DNA of 40,935 bases from JAHFIW01 sp035495855 (GCA_035495855.1 DATJFD010000045.1:1-40935); one strand, 5' to 3'; numbered from the stretch's first letter, positions 8,457 to 16,357 are shown. Made by a program: numbers and translations. The notes: generated from the letters alone by a model not told the origin.

Positions 8457-9533
8457 ATGAATTTTCTCAAGGTGATCGCGCTGTTCATCGCGGGCTCGGC
8501 TCGCGAGATCGCGAACGAAGGCAAGGAGGCGCTTCGCCTCACTCGGAATCTCCTCATCACGGCGATCGCGGTGCCGTTCCTGCTGCTGGTCATCGGCGTG
8601 AGCCTCGGCGCTCTCGGCCAGACCGTCGACAGCGTCGGCACGATCGGCGTCGGCCAGAGCTTCATCGTGGTCGGCGCCTTCCTGGCGAGCGCGCTCCTGG
8701 GCTTCGTCCTCATCCGGACGACGGTCCTCGGATACGTGCTCGTGGCAGGCTCGAAGGTCGCTCGCGCGGCGTTCGATGCCTTCCCCGGTCTCGAGACCAC
8801 CGAGGTCAAAGAGGCCGGCCGGAAGCTGGCAGGCGTCATGGCGTTCGTCACCGGCGCGTGTCTCTACGCGCAGGTGGTCCCCATCTGGCGCGCGGTCGGC
8901 ATCTCGCTGATCGCGCTCACCTCGATGGTCGGACTGGCCTACATCATGGCCGCGGGCTGGTACGGCGGAAAGTGGGCACGCGCGGCACTCACCGCGTTCG
9001 TCCTCCTCTCGCTGACCTTCTCGACGGCCCGGATCGTAAGCCCGAACTTCGCGAGGTTCCTCGCGACGTTCAACGAGCGCCATCTCGGTCCCGATCGCAT
9101 GAACGACACGGACAGCCGACTGCTCCGCCGCTTCGCGGAAGAGCGGGACGCCATCCGACGCCGTGCGGTCGATGACTGTGCCGGCAGGTACTGCAACGAA
9201 GCGGATGCGCGCCGCATTCAGGATCTCGAGCAGAACATCGCTCGCCTCCAGAACGGCACGTATTGGGATAACGTCAGCAACGCCATGACCGCCGCACCCG
9301 CGGCGCCTCAGGCGGTGCAGCCCTCTCCCAGCCTCGGCGGCTCGGCCTCCTCGGCCTCGCTGCCTCCTCCGCCCGCGGTTCCCCGCCGCGAGCCCGCCAC
9401 CTCGACGGTCGACGCGCATGCCGGCCACCCGGCCGCGCACGCCCGCCGCCCCCGAGGCAGCGACACGTTCCAGGAGCTCGACCAGTTCCCGGACATCTCG
9501 GCGACGCAACCCGTCCCGAGCACGCCCTTCTAG
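8457..9533 (+). CDS. Uncharacterised membrane protein with a Pro/Ala-rich C-terminal tail
   Basis: A 358-residue protein. Residues 1-200 hold about five hydrophobic helices (near 32-54, 66-90, 112-132, 142-162 and 168-188). A charged segment around 200-270 looks alpha-helical, includes a Cys pair near DDCAGRYCN, and ends in a short coiled-coil-like stretch. Residues 275-358 are low-complexity Pro/Ala/Ser and probably unstructured. No family is recognised. CGGAGG is placed 7 nt before the ATG, and the bases before it match the leader of the gene at 7332. It is followed by a strong terminator. A partnership with the upstream soluble protein is suggested only by position and shared leader. Confidence 0.72.
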   Translation: MNFLKVIALFIAGSAREIANEGKEALRLTRNLLITAIAVPFLLLVIGVSLGALGQTVDSVGTIGVGQSFIVVGAFLASALLGFVLIRTTVLGYVLVAGSKVARAAFDAFPGLETTEVKEAGRKLAGVMAFVTGACLYAQVVPIWRAVGISLIALTSMVGLAYIMAAGWYGGKWARAALTAFVLLSLTFSTARIVSPNFARFLATFNERHLGPDRMNDTDSRLLRRFAEERDAIRRRAVDDCAGRYCNEADARRIQDLEQNIARLQNGTYWDNVSNAMTAAPAAPQAVQPSPSLGGSASSASLPPPPAVPRREPATSTVDAHAGHPAAHARRPRGSDTFQELDQFPDISATQPVPSTPF

Positions 9534-9540
9534 GGCCTTA

Positions 9541-9581
9541 CCCCCGGTTCTCGCGCTTGCGAGACCGGGGGTTTTCTTTTT
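9541..9581 (+). terminator. Rho-independent terminator
   Basis: cccccggt-t-ctcgc (9541-9554, one bulged T) pairs with gcgagaccggggg (9559-9571), loop gctt, followed by ttttctttt. It ends the two-gene unit 7332-9533. Confidence 0.92.
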
Positions 9582-9630
9582 CCGCCTTAATAATTGGCCT
9601 CAACCCAGCAAAGAAAGCGGCGGCTGAGGG

Positions 9631-9659
9631 TTGACAATGGGCCTGAAATGTGCTAAAGT
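9631..9659 (+). promoter_or_regulatory. Sigma70-type promoter, consensus -35 and extended -10
   Basis: TTGACA (9631-9636), 17-bp spacer, TAAAGT (9654-9659) preceded by TGC. The layout is the same as at 7222, and both drive genes whose leaders contain CCCTACAACC. The leader here is about 85 nt. Confidence 0.83.
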
Positions 9660-9749
9660 AGGACGTTCGGCAGCAAGGATCAATGGTGACCTTCGCTGAA
9701 CGACGTTCCCTACAACCAACGTTCCGCTGCGGCGGAAAGGAGATCAGCC

Positions 9750-10229
9750 ATGAGCAAGCTCTTCCAGCTCGCGTTCCTGCTGTTCGTCGCGTCCGTCACC
9801 AGCGGATGCGGCGCCCTGTTCGCATCGGCCGGCGTCGAATCGCGTCCCGGTGACTATCACGTCAACGGGTACACGTCCTCTCCCGAGGCGTACGCGGCCA
9901 TCGCCAGCCACAACTACGTGCAGGAGTACAACGCCGAGACCTATCGGCGGGCGGTCGAATCCGGACGTGCCTACCCCTACATGGGCGGCATGACCGGCGA
10001 CTACTGGATGTACTATCGCGGCGTCATGCCGCAGCAGCCCATGCCGGTCGCCCCGCCCCCGGCCGCGACCTCGACGGTCGGTCCCACGAGCTCGGTCGCG
10101 CCTCCTCCCCAAGGGGACGCGCTCGCCGAAGCCCGCGAGGCCCGCCGCCGCGCCGACGCCGCCCTGCGCATGCACGCCCGCCTCCGCGCGGAACGTGACG
10201 CGCAAGCGCAGCAACAGCCGACGCCCTGA
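9750..10229 (+). CDS. Small lipoprotein of unknown function
   Basis: A 159-residue protein starting with a hydrophobic signal and the lipobox VTSGC (Cys20), so it should be lipid-anchored on the outer face of the membrane. The mature part is Tyr-rich (residues 35-90, with YWMYYRG), then Pro/Ala/Thr-rich, then an Arg/Ala-rich helix rich in ARRRADAALR-type sequence. No domain is recognised. AAAGGAG stands 8 nt before the ATG. It is the first gene of a unit with a second lipoprotein gene 51 nt downstream. Confidence 0.78.
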   Translation: MSKLFQLAFLLFVASVTSGCGALFASAGVESRPGDYHVNGYTSSPEAYAAIASHNYVQEYNAETYRRAVESGRAYPYMGGMTGDYWMYYRGVMPQQPMPVAPPPAATSTVGPTSSVAPPPQGDALAEAREARRRADAALRMHARLRAERDAQAQQQPTP

Positions 10230-10280
10230 AGCGACGGCATCACCTGAACCAGACCATCAACCGACATCCGGAGGATACCC

Positions 10281-10841
10281 ATGAACAAGATGATGCTCGC
10301 AGTCGTGATCGCGGTCGCCGTTCTCGCAGGTTGCGCGACGACGACCACGCCCCGTCCCGCGCTCGTGACCCCGCCGCCCGCGCCCGTCGACCCCGCGTAC
10401 ATGCAGCAGTACGCCCCGCCTCTCGCCGGCCCCGCGTCCCCCGTGCCGCCCCCGCGGCCCGAGATGATGATGGGTCCGCCACAGAGCTGGGCGTGGCTCC
10501 ACACCCCGCCCATGGGCTGCGACAGCGGCCCGAACTCGCTCATGATCGCGAACGACACCGACTACCACATGCACGTGGTGCTCGATGGCGAGGACCTGCA
10601 GATCCGCGGCGCGTACGGCATCCTGCCGACGCTGCCGCCCCGAGCGGCCGTCTACGTCTGTCTGGCGCATAACGGCGAGCACACGCTCTCCGGCATCGCC
10701 TTCACGGTCCGTTACGGCCAGATGCAGGAGATACCGGGCGAATACGGCCGGTTCGACTTCCGGGGTCCTCTCGCAGGAGAGACCCAGGCCAACGGAAGCC
10801 ATCAGTTCCACATCAACAGGGCCACCCTGAACCTCATGTGA
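10281..10841 (+). CDS. Second lipoprotein of unknown function
   Basis: A 186-residue protein with a short signal and the lipobox VLAGC (Cys18). Residues 20-65 are Pro-rich and flexible (linker to the membrane). Residues 75-180 look like a compact beta-rich domain, with alternating hydrophobics such as HMHVVLDGEDL and AVYVCLAHNGEH and two Cys (near 79 and 132) that could form a disulfide. No family is recognised. CGGAGG lies 7 nt before the ATG, in a leader nearly identical to that of 8457. It is co-transcribed with the lipoprotein gene at 9750 and ends before a bidirectional terminator. Confidence 0.78.
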   Translation: MNKMMLAVVIAVAVLAGCATTTTPRPALVTPPPAPVDPAYMQQYAPPLAGPASPVPPPRPEMMMGPPQSWAWLHTPPMGCDSGPNSLMIANDTDYHMHVVLDGEDLQIRGAYGILPTLPPRAAVYVCLAHNGEHTLSGIAFTVRYGQMQEIPGEYGRFDFRGPLAGETQANGSHQFHINRATLNLM

Positions 10842-10861
10842 TCGTCCGGATCCGCCGGACG

Positions 10862-10900
10862 AAAAAGCCCCGTGACCGCTTGGTCCGGGGCTTTTCTTTT
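10862..10900. terminator. Bidirectional terminator between convergent units
   Basis: aaaagccccg (10863-10872) pairs with cggggctttt (10886-10895). The stem continues inward as gacc/ggtc around loop gctt, with one bulged T. T-runs are present on both strands. It separates the lipoprotein unit from the pilin cluster. Confidence 0.9.
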
Positions 10901-10913
10901 TCCGTCGCCGTCC

Positions 10914-11315
10914 TTACGGAGCGATGGACGTGCTGAGAGCGTCGACGACGAAGTTGGTGATGGCGTAGGCGGCGAAGATGATGATCATGCCGACGACGGC
11001 GCTCGTGATCATGCCTTTCGCCTTCTTGATCTTCTCTTCATTGCCCTGGGCGGTCATCCAGATGAAGCCGGCGTACACGACGAGGACCACGAGGACCACG
11101 CCGAGGAGGCCGAGCGCCGCGGCGATGAACGAGCCGACCAGCTGCGGCAGCGGCTTGCTGGTGAGGCCAGCCGAGCCGGCGGTGGAGTTGAGACTGCCCT
11201 TCAGGTTGGCGAGGGCATCGGCCTTGGCCATGAAAGGGATCGCCATCGTGGCGAGCAGGCCGCCGATGGTGGCGACGCGCGTGAGGCCGCGGCGAACGAG
11301 AGACTTATCTTGCAT
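10914..11315 (-). CDS. Pilin-like protein 1 (TrbC/VirB2-like T4SS pilin family)
   Basis: A 133-residue protein with a basic N-terminus, a signal-like helix (about 15-32) and a short Ser/Ala/Gly-rich segment. It then has two membrane helices (61-88 and 102-127) joined by a cytoplasmic turn. The turn holds the family hallmark YAGFIWMTAQGNEEKIKKAK (81-100). This two-helix form with GNEEKI between the helices is typical of the TrbC/VirB2-like pilin family abundant in CPR genomes. It may polymerise into a pilus or be a membrane component; no secretion ATPase is present here. It is the last gene of the cluster, 38 nt after the previous stop. Confidence 0.8.
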   Translation of the reverse strand: MQDKSLVRRGLTRVATIGGLLATMAIPFMAKADALANLKGSLNSTAGSAGLTSKPLPQLVGSFIAAALGLLGVVLVVLVVYAGFIWMTAQGNEEKIKKAKGMITSAVVGMIIIFAAYAITNFVVDALSTSIAP

Positions 11316-11353
11316 ACTTGCGTGGATGAATTAATGCTCTGATTAAAGGTTTT

Positions 11354-11782
11354 TTACGGTCCTGGCGGCGGGGTCGCCGGCGTGGCCGCCGGGGCTTCCG
11401 TCGTAGCCGATGAAAGAGCCTCGATCACTGCTGAGGCGATCGCGTACGCAGCGAATACTACCACGAGGCCTACGACCGCGCTAGTGATGACGCTTTTCGC
11501 CTTCTTGATCTTGTCCTCGTTGCCCTGCGCGGTCATCCAGATGAAACCACCGTAGACGAGCAGCACGACGAAGACGATGCCGAGGAGGCCGATGAGCGCG
11601 CCGATGACCCGGCCGATGACGACGGAGAGGTCCGCGTTGGTCCGGAGGCCCGCCGCGCCGGCGGACGAGCCGAGACCGCTGTAATCGCCCAAAGAAATGG
11701 CGAAAGCGGGGATCGCCACCAGGAACGAGCTGCAGACGAAGGCGATCGTTGTCTTGAGTTTTCTTGAAGTGATGCTGGTCAT
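11354..11782 (-). CDS. Pilin-like protein 2 (TrbC/VirB2-like)
   Basis: A 142-residue paralogue of the downstream gene product. It has a signal-like helix ending at AFAIS (27-31), a Gly/Ala/Ser-rich segment, then two helices around YGGFIWMTAQGNEDKIKKAK (77-96). A short Ala/Pro/Thr tail (PAATPATPPPGP) follows the last helix. ATG 11782 is chosen because it starts exactly at the signal sequence; the open frame upstream runs through a hairpin-rich spacer. It is most similar to pilin-like protein 1, suggesting a recent duplication. Confidence 0.8.
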   Translation of the reverse strand: MTSITSRKLKTTIAFVCSSFLVAIPAFAISLGDYSGLGSSAGAAGLRTNADLSVVIGRVIGALIGLLGIVFVVLLVYGGFIWMTAQGNEDKIKKAKSVITSAVVGLVVVFAAYAIASAVIEALSSATTEAPAATPATPPPGP

Positions 11783-11795
11783 GATGATGTTCGTT

Positions 11796-11851
11796 CCGGA
11801 CCAGGGACCTCCGGGCGCGGGGCCGAGGGTCCCCGATCCGGAAGGATCGGG
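11796..11851 (-). repeat. Hairpin-rich spacer between pilin genes 3 and 2
   Basis: cccgatcc (11832-11839) pairs with ggatcggg (11844-11851) around a 4-nt loop. A competing pairing joins gggacc (11804-11809) with ggtccc (11828-11833). No T-run follows, so partial attenuation or mRNA processing is more likely than full termination. Confidence 0.55.
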
Positions 11852-11876
11852 CAAAGCTTTGCAGCTTGGGCCTTTC

Positions 11877-12251
11877 TTAGGCCGTCGTGCCGTTGATGAT
11901 GGCACCAACGACGAACTGCGCGATGGCGTAAGCCGAAAGGATGATGACGAGGCCGATGATGCCGGAGACGATGAGCTTCTTGGCTTCGGCGACCTTCTCT
12001 TCGTTGCCGCCTGCGGTCATCCACTTGAAACCGCCGAGGAGGATGATCACGACCGCCACGATGCCGAGGAGGCCCATGAAGGCCTTGATGACGTTGGATA
12101 CCGTCGTGCGGACGTCCTGCGTGCCGAGACCGATGGCCGTGGCGTAGTTAAGGCCGAGGTCCACGCCCTGGGCCATGGTGACGAGCGGGAGAGCGACCGC
12201 AGCGATGGCGATAGCGCCTGCCGCGACCTTCTTGATCGTGTTCTTGGTCAT
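11877..12251 (-). CDS. Pilin-like protein 3 (TrbC/VirB2-like)
   Basis: A compact 124-residue pilin-like protein. It has a Lys-rich N-terminus, a signal helix ending near TMAQG (25-29), and helices near 57-80 and 92-118 around GGFKWMTAGGNEEKVAEAKK. The SD AGGGGGTGAG lies upstream of the ATG, while genes 2 and 1 downstream lack a good one. With a terminator just upstream it probably has its own promoter, so it may be the most strongly expressed, major pilin (inference). Confidence 0.82.
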   Translation of the reverse strand: MTKNTIKKVAAGAIAIAAVALPLVTMAQGVDLGLNYATAIGLGTQDVRTTVSNVIKAFMGLLGIVAVVIILLGGFKWMTAGGNEEKVAEAKKLIVSGIIGLVIILSAYAIAQFVVGAIINGTTA

Positions 12252-12341
12252 ATGTTCTCACCCCCTTTCGTTATGGAAAAAAGATATCCACACAGGCAGC
12301 GGATAGCAATATTTTACAGCAATAACGCCAAAGTGGGAACG

Positions 12342-12366
12342 AAAAACCGCGGCCTGTAGCCGCGGT
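12342..12366 (-). terminator. Terminator inside the pilin cluster
   Basis: ccgcggc (12347-12353) pairs with gccgcgg (12359-12365) around ctgta. The minus-strand T-run is 12342-12346. It lies 15 nt after the stop at 12381 and splits the six pilin genes into two transcription units. Confidence 0.85.
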
Positions 12367-12380
12367 CCCCGTGCCGGTCA

Positions 12381-12758
12381 TTACTGCTTGAGGGCGGGTT
12401 GAAGGACCTGGTTCAGGAAGGTCGCCAGCAGGATGCCCGCGCTGAAGGCCACGATGAGGCCGAAGACCGAATACACGATGGTCCCCTTGGCACGCTTGAT
12501 CTTCTCCTCGTTGCCGGCGGCCGTCATCCAGGTGATGCCGCCATAGACGAACATCGCCAGGGAAAGGGTGCCGAGCAGCCCCAGGATGGTGGCGACCACC
12601 CTGCCGATGATGACCTCGAGCGTCGTGTTGCCCATCGGATGGAGGGGATCGACGCCGCCGGCGGCGAGACCTGGCAGGGGCAGGGCGAGAAGGAGCGGCA
12701 AAGCCAGGCTGGTGACGGCCTTGCGGAATCGATGGGCGGTGGAGGAGGGGTTTTGCAT
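12381..12758 (-). CDS. Pilin-like protein 4 (TrbC/VirB2-like)
   Basis: A 125-residue paralogue. The signal helix (about 14-33) ends at GLAAGG. Two membrane helices flank YGGITWMTAAGNEEKIKRAK. The ATG at 12758 lies 4 nt after the stop of the preceding gene, so coupled translation is likely; a longer frame to 12791 would overlap that gene and has no ATG advantage. It is the last gene before the internal terminator. Confidence 0.8.
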   Translation of the reverse strand: MQNPSSTAHRFRKAVTSLALPLLLALPLPGLAAGGVDPLHPMGNTTLEVIIGRVVATILGLLGTLSLAMFVYGGITWMTAAGNEEKIKRAKGTIVYSVFGLIVAFSAGILLATFLNQVLQPALKQ

Positions 12759-12762
12759 AACG

Positions 12763-13215
12763 TCAGGTGCTACCTGCGGCGCCGAGGGCATTGATGAACG
12801 TGCTCAGGAACGCATAGGAGCCGAAGATCACGACCAGACCGATGGTCGCGTAGGTGAAGATCTTCTTGCCGCGCGCGATCTTGTCGGGACTGCCGCCGGA
12901 AGTGATCCAGGTGAACGCGCCGTAGACGAACATGAGCAGCGCGAAGGAGCCCGACAGGCCCAGGAACCCGTTGATGGCACGTCCGACGAGCACATTGATG
13001 TTGCTCGTGCCGAGAGGGTTTTGGAGCGCGGTCCGGCGGGGAGCGGCGGGGGGCGGGGTCGGTCCCGGAGCGGGAGCGGGTGCCGGGGCAGGGGCTGGCT
13101 GGGCGGCAGCCTCATGCACGATCGGGGAGGCGACGAAGAGCGACGCCATGAAAGCCAGGGTCGCGGCGAGCGCCGCGATCCGGGCGACAGGGTTCTTTTT
13201 GACGGTGGACTTCAT
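12763..13215 (-). CDS. Pilin-like protein 5 with a Pro-Ala repeat linker
   Basis: A 150-residue paralogue. After the signal (about 12-38) comes a Pro/Ala dipeptide repeat (39-58, alternating A and P) that should form a stiff extended linker. Two helices follow around YGAFTWITSGGSPDKIARGK. The usual GNEEK turn is replaced by GGSPDK, as in pilin-like protein 6 (GGVESK), so these two form a divergent subgroup. The gene begins 11 nt after the stop at 13227. Confidence 0.8.
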   Translation of the reverse strand: MKSTVKKNPVARIAALAATLAFMASLFVASPIVHEAAAQPAPAPAPAPAPGPTPPPAAPRRTALQNPLGTSNINVLVGRAINGFLGLSGSFALLMFVYGAFTWITSGGSPDKIARGKKIFTYATIGLVVIFGSYAFLSTFINALGAAGST

Positions 13216-13226
13216 GGCGGTCGCGG

Positions 13227-13877
13227 TCAGGGATTTCCGAAAGTATCGGGCGGCGGCGTCGCGTCTTCAGGCGGCGCGTTGACCGGCGGAGGGGGCGGCG
13301 GCAGGCAGCAATGCTGGCTGCCGTTGCAGCCGGTGGCGTCCGAGATGCAGCCGGTGGCGTCGGGATCGGCCGTACAGGCATAGCCGGCCGCCCGGCGGGA
13401 TGGGGCCGCGCACGGCGTGCGGCAGACCGCGTAACCGCCCTCGATCTGGTAGGTGCCCTCGTCGTTGTTGCATTTCGTGCCGGCCTGGATCTCGCGGCGC
13501 CCCTGCAGGCTCTTCACCGCGTAGTCGATGATATAGCCCGCGGTGAAGACCAGCACGATGCCGATCATGGCGTTCTTCAGGATGGTCTTGCCGGTCGAGA
13601 CCTTCGATTCGACGCCGCCGGAGGTGAGCAGCATGAAGCCGCCGTAGACGAACATGAGCAGCGCGAAGCTGCCGGTGACGCCGATGATGAGGGAAGCGAC
13701 GTTGCGGAAGGTCGCGAGCGCGCAGGCCAGGCTGGCAGGGTTGGTTCCCGCGTCGCGGGCGCACTGGGGCACGATGGTGACGGCGAGCGCGGGCGCCGCG
13801 GAGAAGCAGAAGAAGCCCGCCAGCATGGCGAGCAGGCCCAGCACGACGGGTCGCCTGGCTGCGAATTTGCGGATCAT
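13227..13877 (-). CDS. Pilin-like protein 6 with a Cys-rich C-terminal extension
   Basis: A 216-residue protein, the longest of the six. It has a signal helix (about 10-32), a short extracellular segment with two Cys, two membrane helices around YGGFMLLTSGGVESKVSTGK (78-97), and a unique tail from about 130. The tail contains eight Cys, including a terminal HCC, in short loops (YAVCRTPC, ATGCISDATGCNG) and then a Pro-rich end. The spacing suggests disulfide-bonded loops outside the cell. The tail resembles nothing I can name. It could be a minor or tip pilin or an adhesin (inference). It is the first pilin gene after the solute-binding protein gene, with a 57-nt gap. Confidence 0.78.
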   Translation of the reverse strand: MIRKFAARRPVVLGLLAMLAGFFCFSAAPALAVTIVPQCARDAGTNPASLACALATFRNVASLIIGVTGSFALLMFVYGGFMLLTSGGVESKVSTGKTILKNAMIGIVLVFTAGYIIDYAVKSLQGRREIQAGTKCNNDEGTYQIEGGYAVCRTPCAAPSRRAAGYACTADPDATGCISDATGCNGSQHCCLPPPPPPVNAPPEDATPPPDTFGNP

Positions 13878-13934
13878 GGCGGTGGGGGAAGGCCTGCGCC
13901 ATCCCTCGGTTAACGGACAATGCGCGTCACGGCG

Positions 13935-15371
13935 CTACTTGATGGTCTGGTTGACCTTGGTCGCGCCGAGTTCAACGATCTTCTTGGGGTCGGCCTCGCC
14001 GGCGAGCATCTGGCGGATCATCTCCAGGAAAGCCTTCTCGGTCGCGTCAGCATCCACCCCATGATACCAGCTTTTCGCGGTGGGCACCTGTGCGGCGAAC
14101 ACCGAAAGGTCAAGGTCCTCGAGCTGGCCGTTCACCAGGCTCCGGAGCGCCGTCGGTTTCTTGGTGATGGCCAGGTATTTCTGGGCGTTCTCCGCCTTGG
14201 TCATGAACATCACGAAGTCCCAGGCCTCGTCCGGATGCTTGGTCTTGTTGGAAACGGTCTCCAGCCAATAATTGGCGTAGTTGACGGGTTTATTGCCCTC
14301 GATCTGCGGGAAGCCGGTGATGCCGAAGTTGAGCTTCGGCGCGGCCAGGCGGATCTCAGGAAGGTCGAACGAATAGCCGAAGTAATAGGCGGTCTGGCCC
14401 TTCTCGAAGGCCTCGAGGGCGTTCGGCATCTTGTCGTTCCAGGTATAGACCTCCTTCACGGGGTTCGCGAAGTCGGTGTAGAAGATGAGCGCCTCGGCGC
14501 CGGGCGGGTAGGGGCGGCCGGCGAGCTCCGGCGGATACTTGTCGAAGGTCACGGTGCCGTTCTGGTCGGTCATCGGCGTGCCGTTCTGCATCATGAGCAG
14601 GCTGAGGACGTCGCTGGGCCGCGCGACGTTGTCGGCGGTGCCGAGCGCGGCGCCGGACTGGACGATGGCGCCGGTCTCGTCGAGCTTGGTGATCTTCTTC
14701 ACCTGGTCCTGGAAGGTCTTCCAGTCCGTGGCGGGCTGCGCGATGCCGGCGCGGTTCAGGATGTCGCGGTTGTAGTACACGACCATCGTGTCGACCGAGA
14801 GGGGAAGGCCGTAGACCCTCGGAACGAGCGGCAGCCGCGGGTCGTCCTGTTCGGTCGGGATCACCGCGTCGTCGGAGACCACGTCCACGAAATCGTTGGC
14901 CAGCTGCTTGATGGTCATGCCCGGCTCCTGGTGGATCACGGTCACGACCTCTTTCTTGATGGTGCCCTGGACCTCGCGGTAGGGGACGGAGAGGACCGGC
15001 GGCACGGGGAGCAGGCGCGGCTGCCAGCGGCGCATCCAGGTATTGTGCAGGCTGATGATGTCCGGACCCTGGTCCTGGGCGAGCGCGTCGAGCAGCGCCT
15101 TCTCGTACTCGTCGTAACGGAGGCGCCGGAACTCGATGGCGATGTTCGGATGGAGCTTATGGAACGCCTCGAAGATCGGGCCGAAGGCCTCGTCAGTATC
15201 GAACACGCGCCAGTATTTGAGGGTGATAGGCTGGGTCCGCTGGAGCACCTCCTTGCTCGCGCCCTTGCAGCCGAAGCCGGCGAAGAGGAGCACGGCCGCC
15301 AGGCCGGCGAGCGCCAGCGGGCGGCGGGCGTGAACGAAACGGTCGACGATGGCGCGGAAGAGGCTTGGCAT
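13935..15371 (-). CDS. Family 1 extracellular solute-binding lipoprotein (paralogue A)
   Basis: A 478-residue protein with a signal and lipobox FAGFGC (Cys35). The mature part starts like sugar-type ABC solute-binding proteins: LKYWRVFDTDEAFGPIFEAF, HKLHPNIAIEF, then GPDIISLHNTW. It should sit anchored on the outer membrane face and bind a carbohydrate or similar ligand. No permease or ATPase gene is in the window. ATG 15371 is chosen because it precedes the signal directly and lies 4 nt after the galU stop. It is paralogous to the product of 16358-17770. Confidence 0.85.
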   Translation of the reverse strand: MPSLFRAIVDRFVHARRPLALAGLAAVLLFAGFGCKGASKEVLQRTQPITLKYWRVFDTDEAFGPIFEAFHKLHPNIAIEFRRLRYDEYEKALLDALAQDQGPDIISLHNTWMRRWQPRLLPVPPVLSVPYREVQGTIKKEVVTVIHQEPGMTIKQLANDFVDVVSDDAVIPTEQDDPRLPLVPRVYGLPLSVDTMVVYYNRDILNRAGIAQPATDWKTFQDQVKKITKLDETGAIVQSGAALGTADNVARPSDVLSLLMMQNGTPMTDQNGTVTFDKYPPELAGRPYPPGAEALIFYTDFANPVKEVYTWNDKMPNALEAFEKGQTAYYFGYSFDLPEIRLAAPKLNFGITGFPQIEGNKPVNYANYWLETVSNKTKHPDEAWDFVMFMTKAENAQKYLAITKKPTALRSLVNGQLEDLDLSVFAAQVPTAKSWYHGVDADATEKAFLEMIRQMLAGEADPKKIVELGATKVNQTIK

Positions 15372-15375
15372 AGGG

Positions 15376-16272
15376 TCAGGCGCGGCGCGCGGGCGTGCCG
15401 CCGACGCGCTTCTTGAGGAAGCGAAGGAAAGCGCCGCCGTCATTGGCCTCCTTGTGCTTGAGGCCGAAGTCGACGGACGCGATGAGGAATTGGAGCTTGT
15501 TGCCGCAATCGTAGCGCACGCCCTCCACGGTCTTCCCGTAGATGGGCGCGCCGTTCGCCAGGTGGCTGATGAACGCGTCGGCCAGGCGGATCTCGCCGTC
15601 CTTGCCGGGCGTCTGCGTCTTCAGGAGTTCCATGATCGCGGGCGTGATGATGTAGCGGCCGACGGCAGCGAGGCTGGAAGGGGCCTTCTCGACCGCGGGT
15701 TTTTCCACGAAGCCGCCCAGTTCCATGACGTCCTTCGAGACCATCGCGCCGCTGGCGATGCCGTAGCTCGAGACGTTCTTCCTGCCGACGTCGTAGAGGG
15801 CGATGACGGGGTCGTGGTACTTCTCGTACGTCTCGATGAGCTGCCCGGTCACCGGCGTCTTCGAGTCGAAGACGTCGTCCCCGAACAGCACGGCGACGGG
15901 CTCATGCGGGTCGACGAAGGGCAGCGCGGAAAGGATGGCGTGCCCGTCGCCTTTCGGGGTCTGCTGGCGCACGAAAGCGAACTTGGCGAGACCGGAGATC
16001 TTCCTGAGCTGGTCGAGCTCCTTGGTCTTGCCCTTCTGGCCCAGGCGGTACTCGAGCTCGAAATTGCGGTCGAAATGGTCCTCGATGGCGCGCTTGGTCT
16101 GGCTGGTGACGAAGATGATCTCCTCGATGCCGGCGGCGACCGCTTCCTCGACGACGTACTGGATGACCGGCTTGTCGACGAGCGTGAGCATTTCCTTCGG
16201 CTGCGCCTTGGTCGCGGGGAGGAAACGCGTCCCGAAACCTGCCACGGGAATGACGGCTTTTCGGATCTTCAT
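15376..16272 (-). CDS. galU: UTP-glucose-1-phosphate uridylyltransferase
   Basis: A 298-residue cytoplasmic enzyme making UDP-glucose from UTP and glucose-1-phosphate. The nucleotide-binding motif VIPVAGFGTRFLPATKAQPK is at the N-terminus (7-26), followed by DKPVIQYVVEEA, VTSQTKRAIEDHFD and FGDDVFDS, all typical of GalU. UDP-glucose would feed the envelope glycosyltransferases nearby. ATG 16272 is supported by GAGGA 5 nt upstream and by the motif position; the longer frame to 16389 runs back through a terminator. It sits between two paralogous solute-binding protein genes. Confidence 0.93.
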   Translation of the reverse strand: MKIRKAVIPVAGFGTRFLPATKAQPKEMLTLVDKPVIQYVVEEAVAAGIEEIIFVTSQTKRAIEDHFDRNFELEYRLGQKGKTKELDQLRKISGLAKFAFVRQQTPKGDGHAILSALPFVDPHEPVAVLFGDDVFDSKTPVTGQLIETYEKYHDPVIALYDVGRKNVSSYGIASGAMVSKDVMELGGFVEKPAVEKAPSSLAAVGRYIITPAIMELLKTQTPGKDGEIRLADAFISHLANGAPIYGKTVEGVRYDCGNKLQFLIASVDFGLKHKEANDGGAFLRFLKKRVGGTPARRA

Positions 16273-16281
16273 AGCTTCCTC

Positions 16282-16287
16282 AGTATA
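16282..16287 (-). promoter_or_regulatory. -10 element of galU
   Basis: TATACT on the minus strand, 9 nt before the galU ATG, predicts a leader of only about 3 nt. It lies just downstream of the terminator of the preceding gene. No clear -35. Confidence 0.5.
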
Positions 16288-16325
16288 CGGAAAAAACGGC
16301 AGTGCGGGAAGTGCGCCGCCCAACG

Positions 16326-16348
16326 AAAAAGACGCCCTCGCGGGCGTC
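16326..16348 (-). terminator. Terminator of solute-binding protein gene B
   Basis: gacgccc (16331-16337) pairs with gggcgtc (16342-16348). The minus-strand T-run is 16326-16330. It lies about 10 nt after the stop at 16358. Confidence 0.85.
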
Positions 16349-16357
16349 GTTCTCGCT

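Noticed and set aside
7332..10841. Prophage or integrated plasmid segment
   Set aside because: No integrase, terminase, capsid or replication gene is seen, and base composition is like the surroundings.
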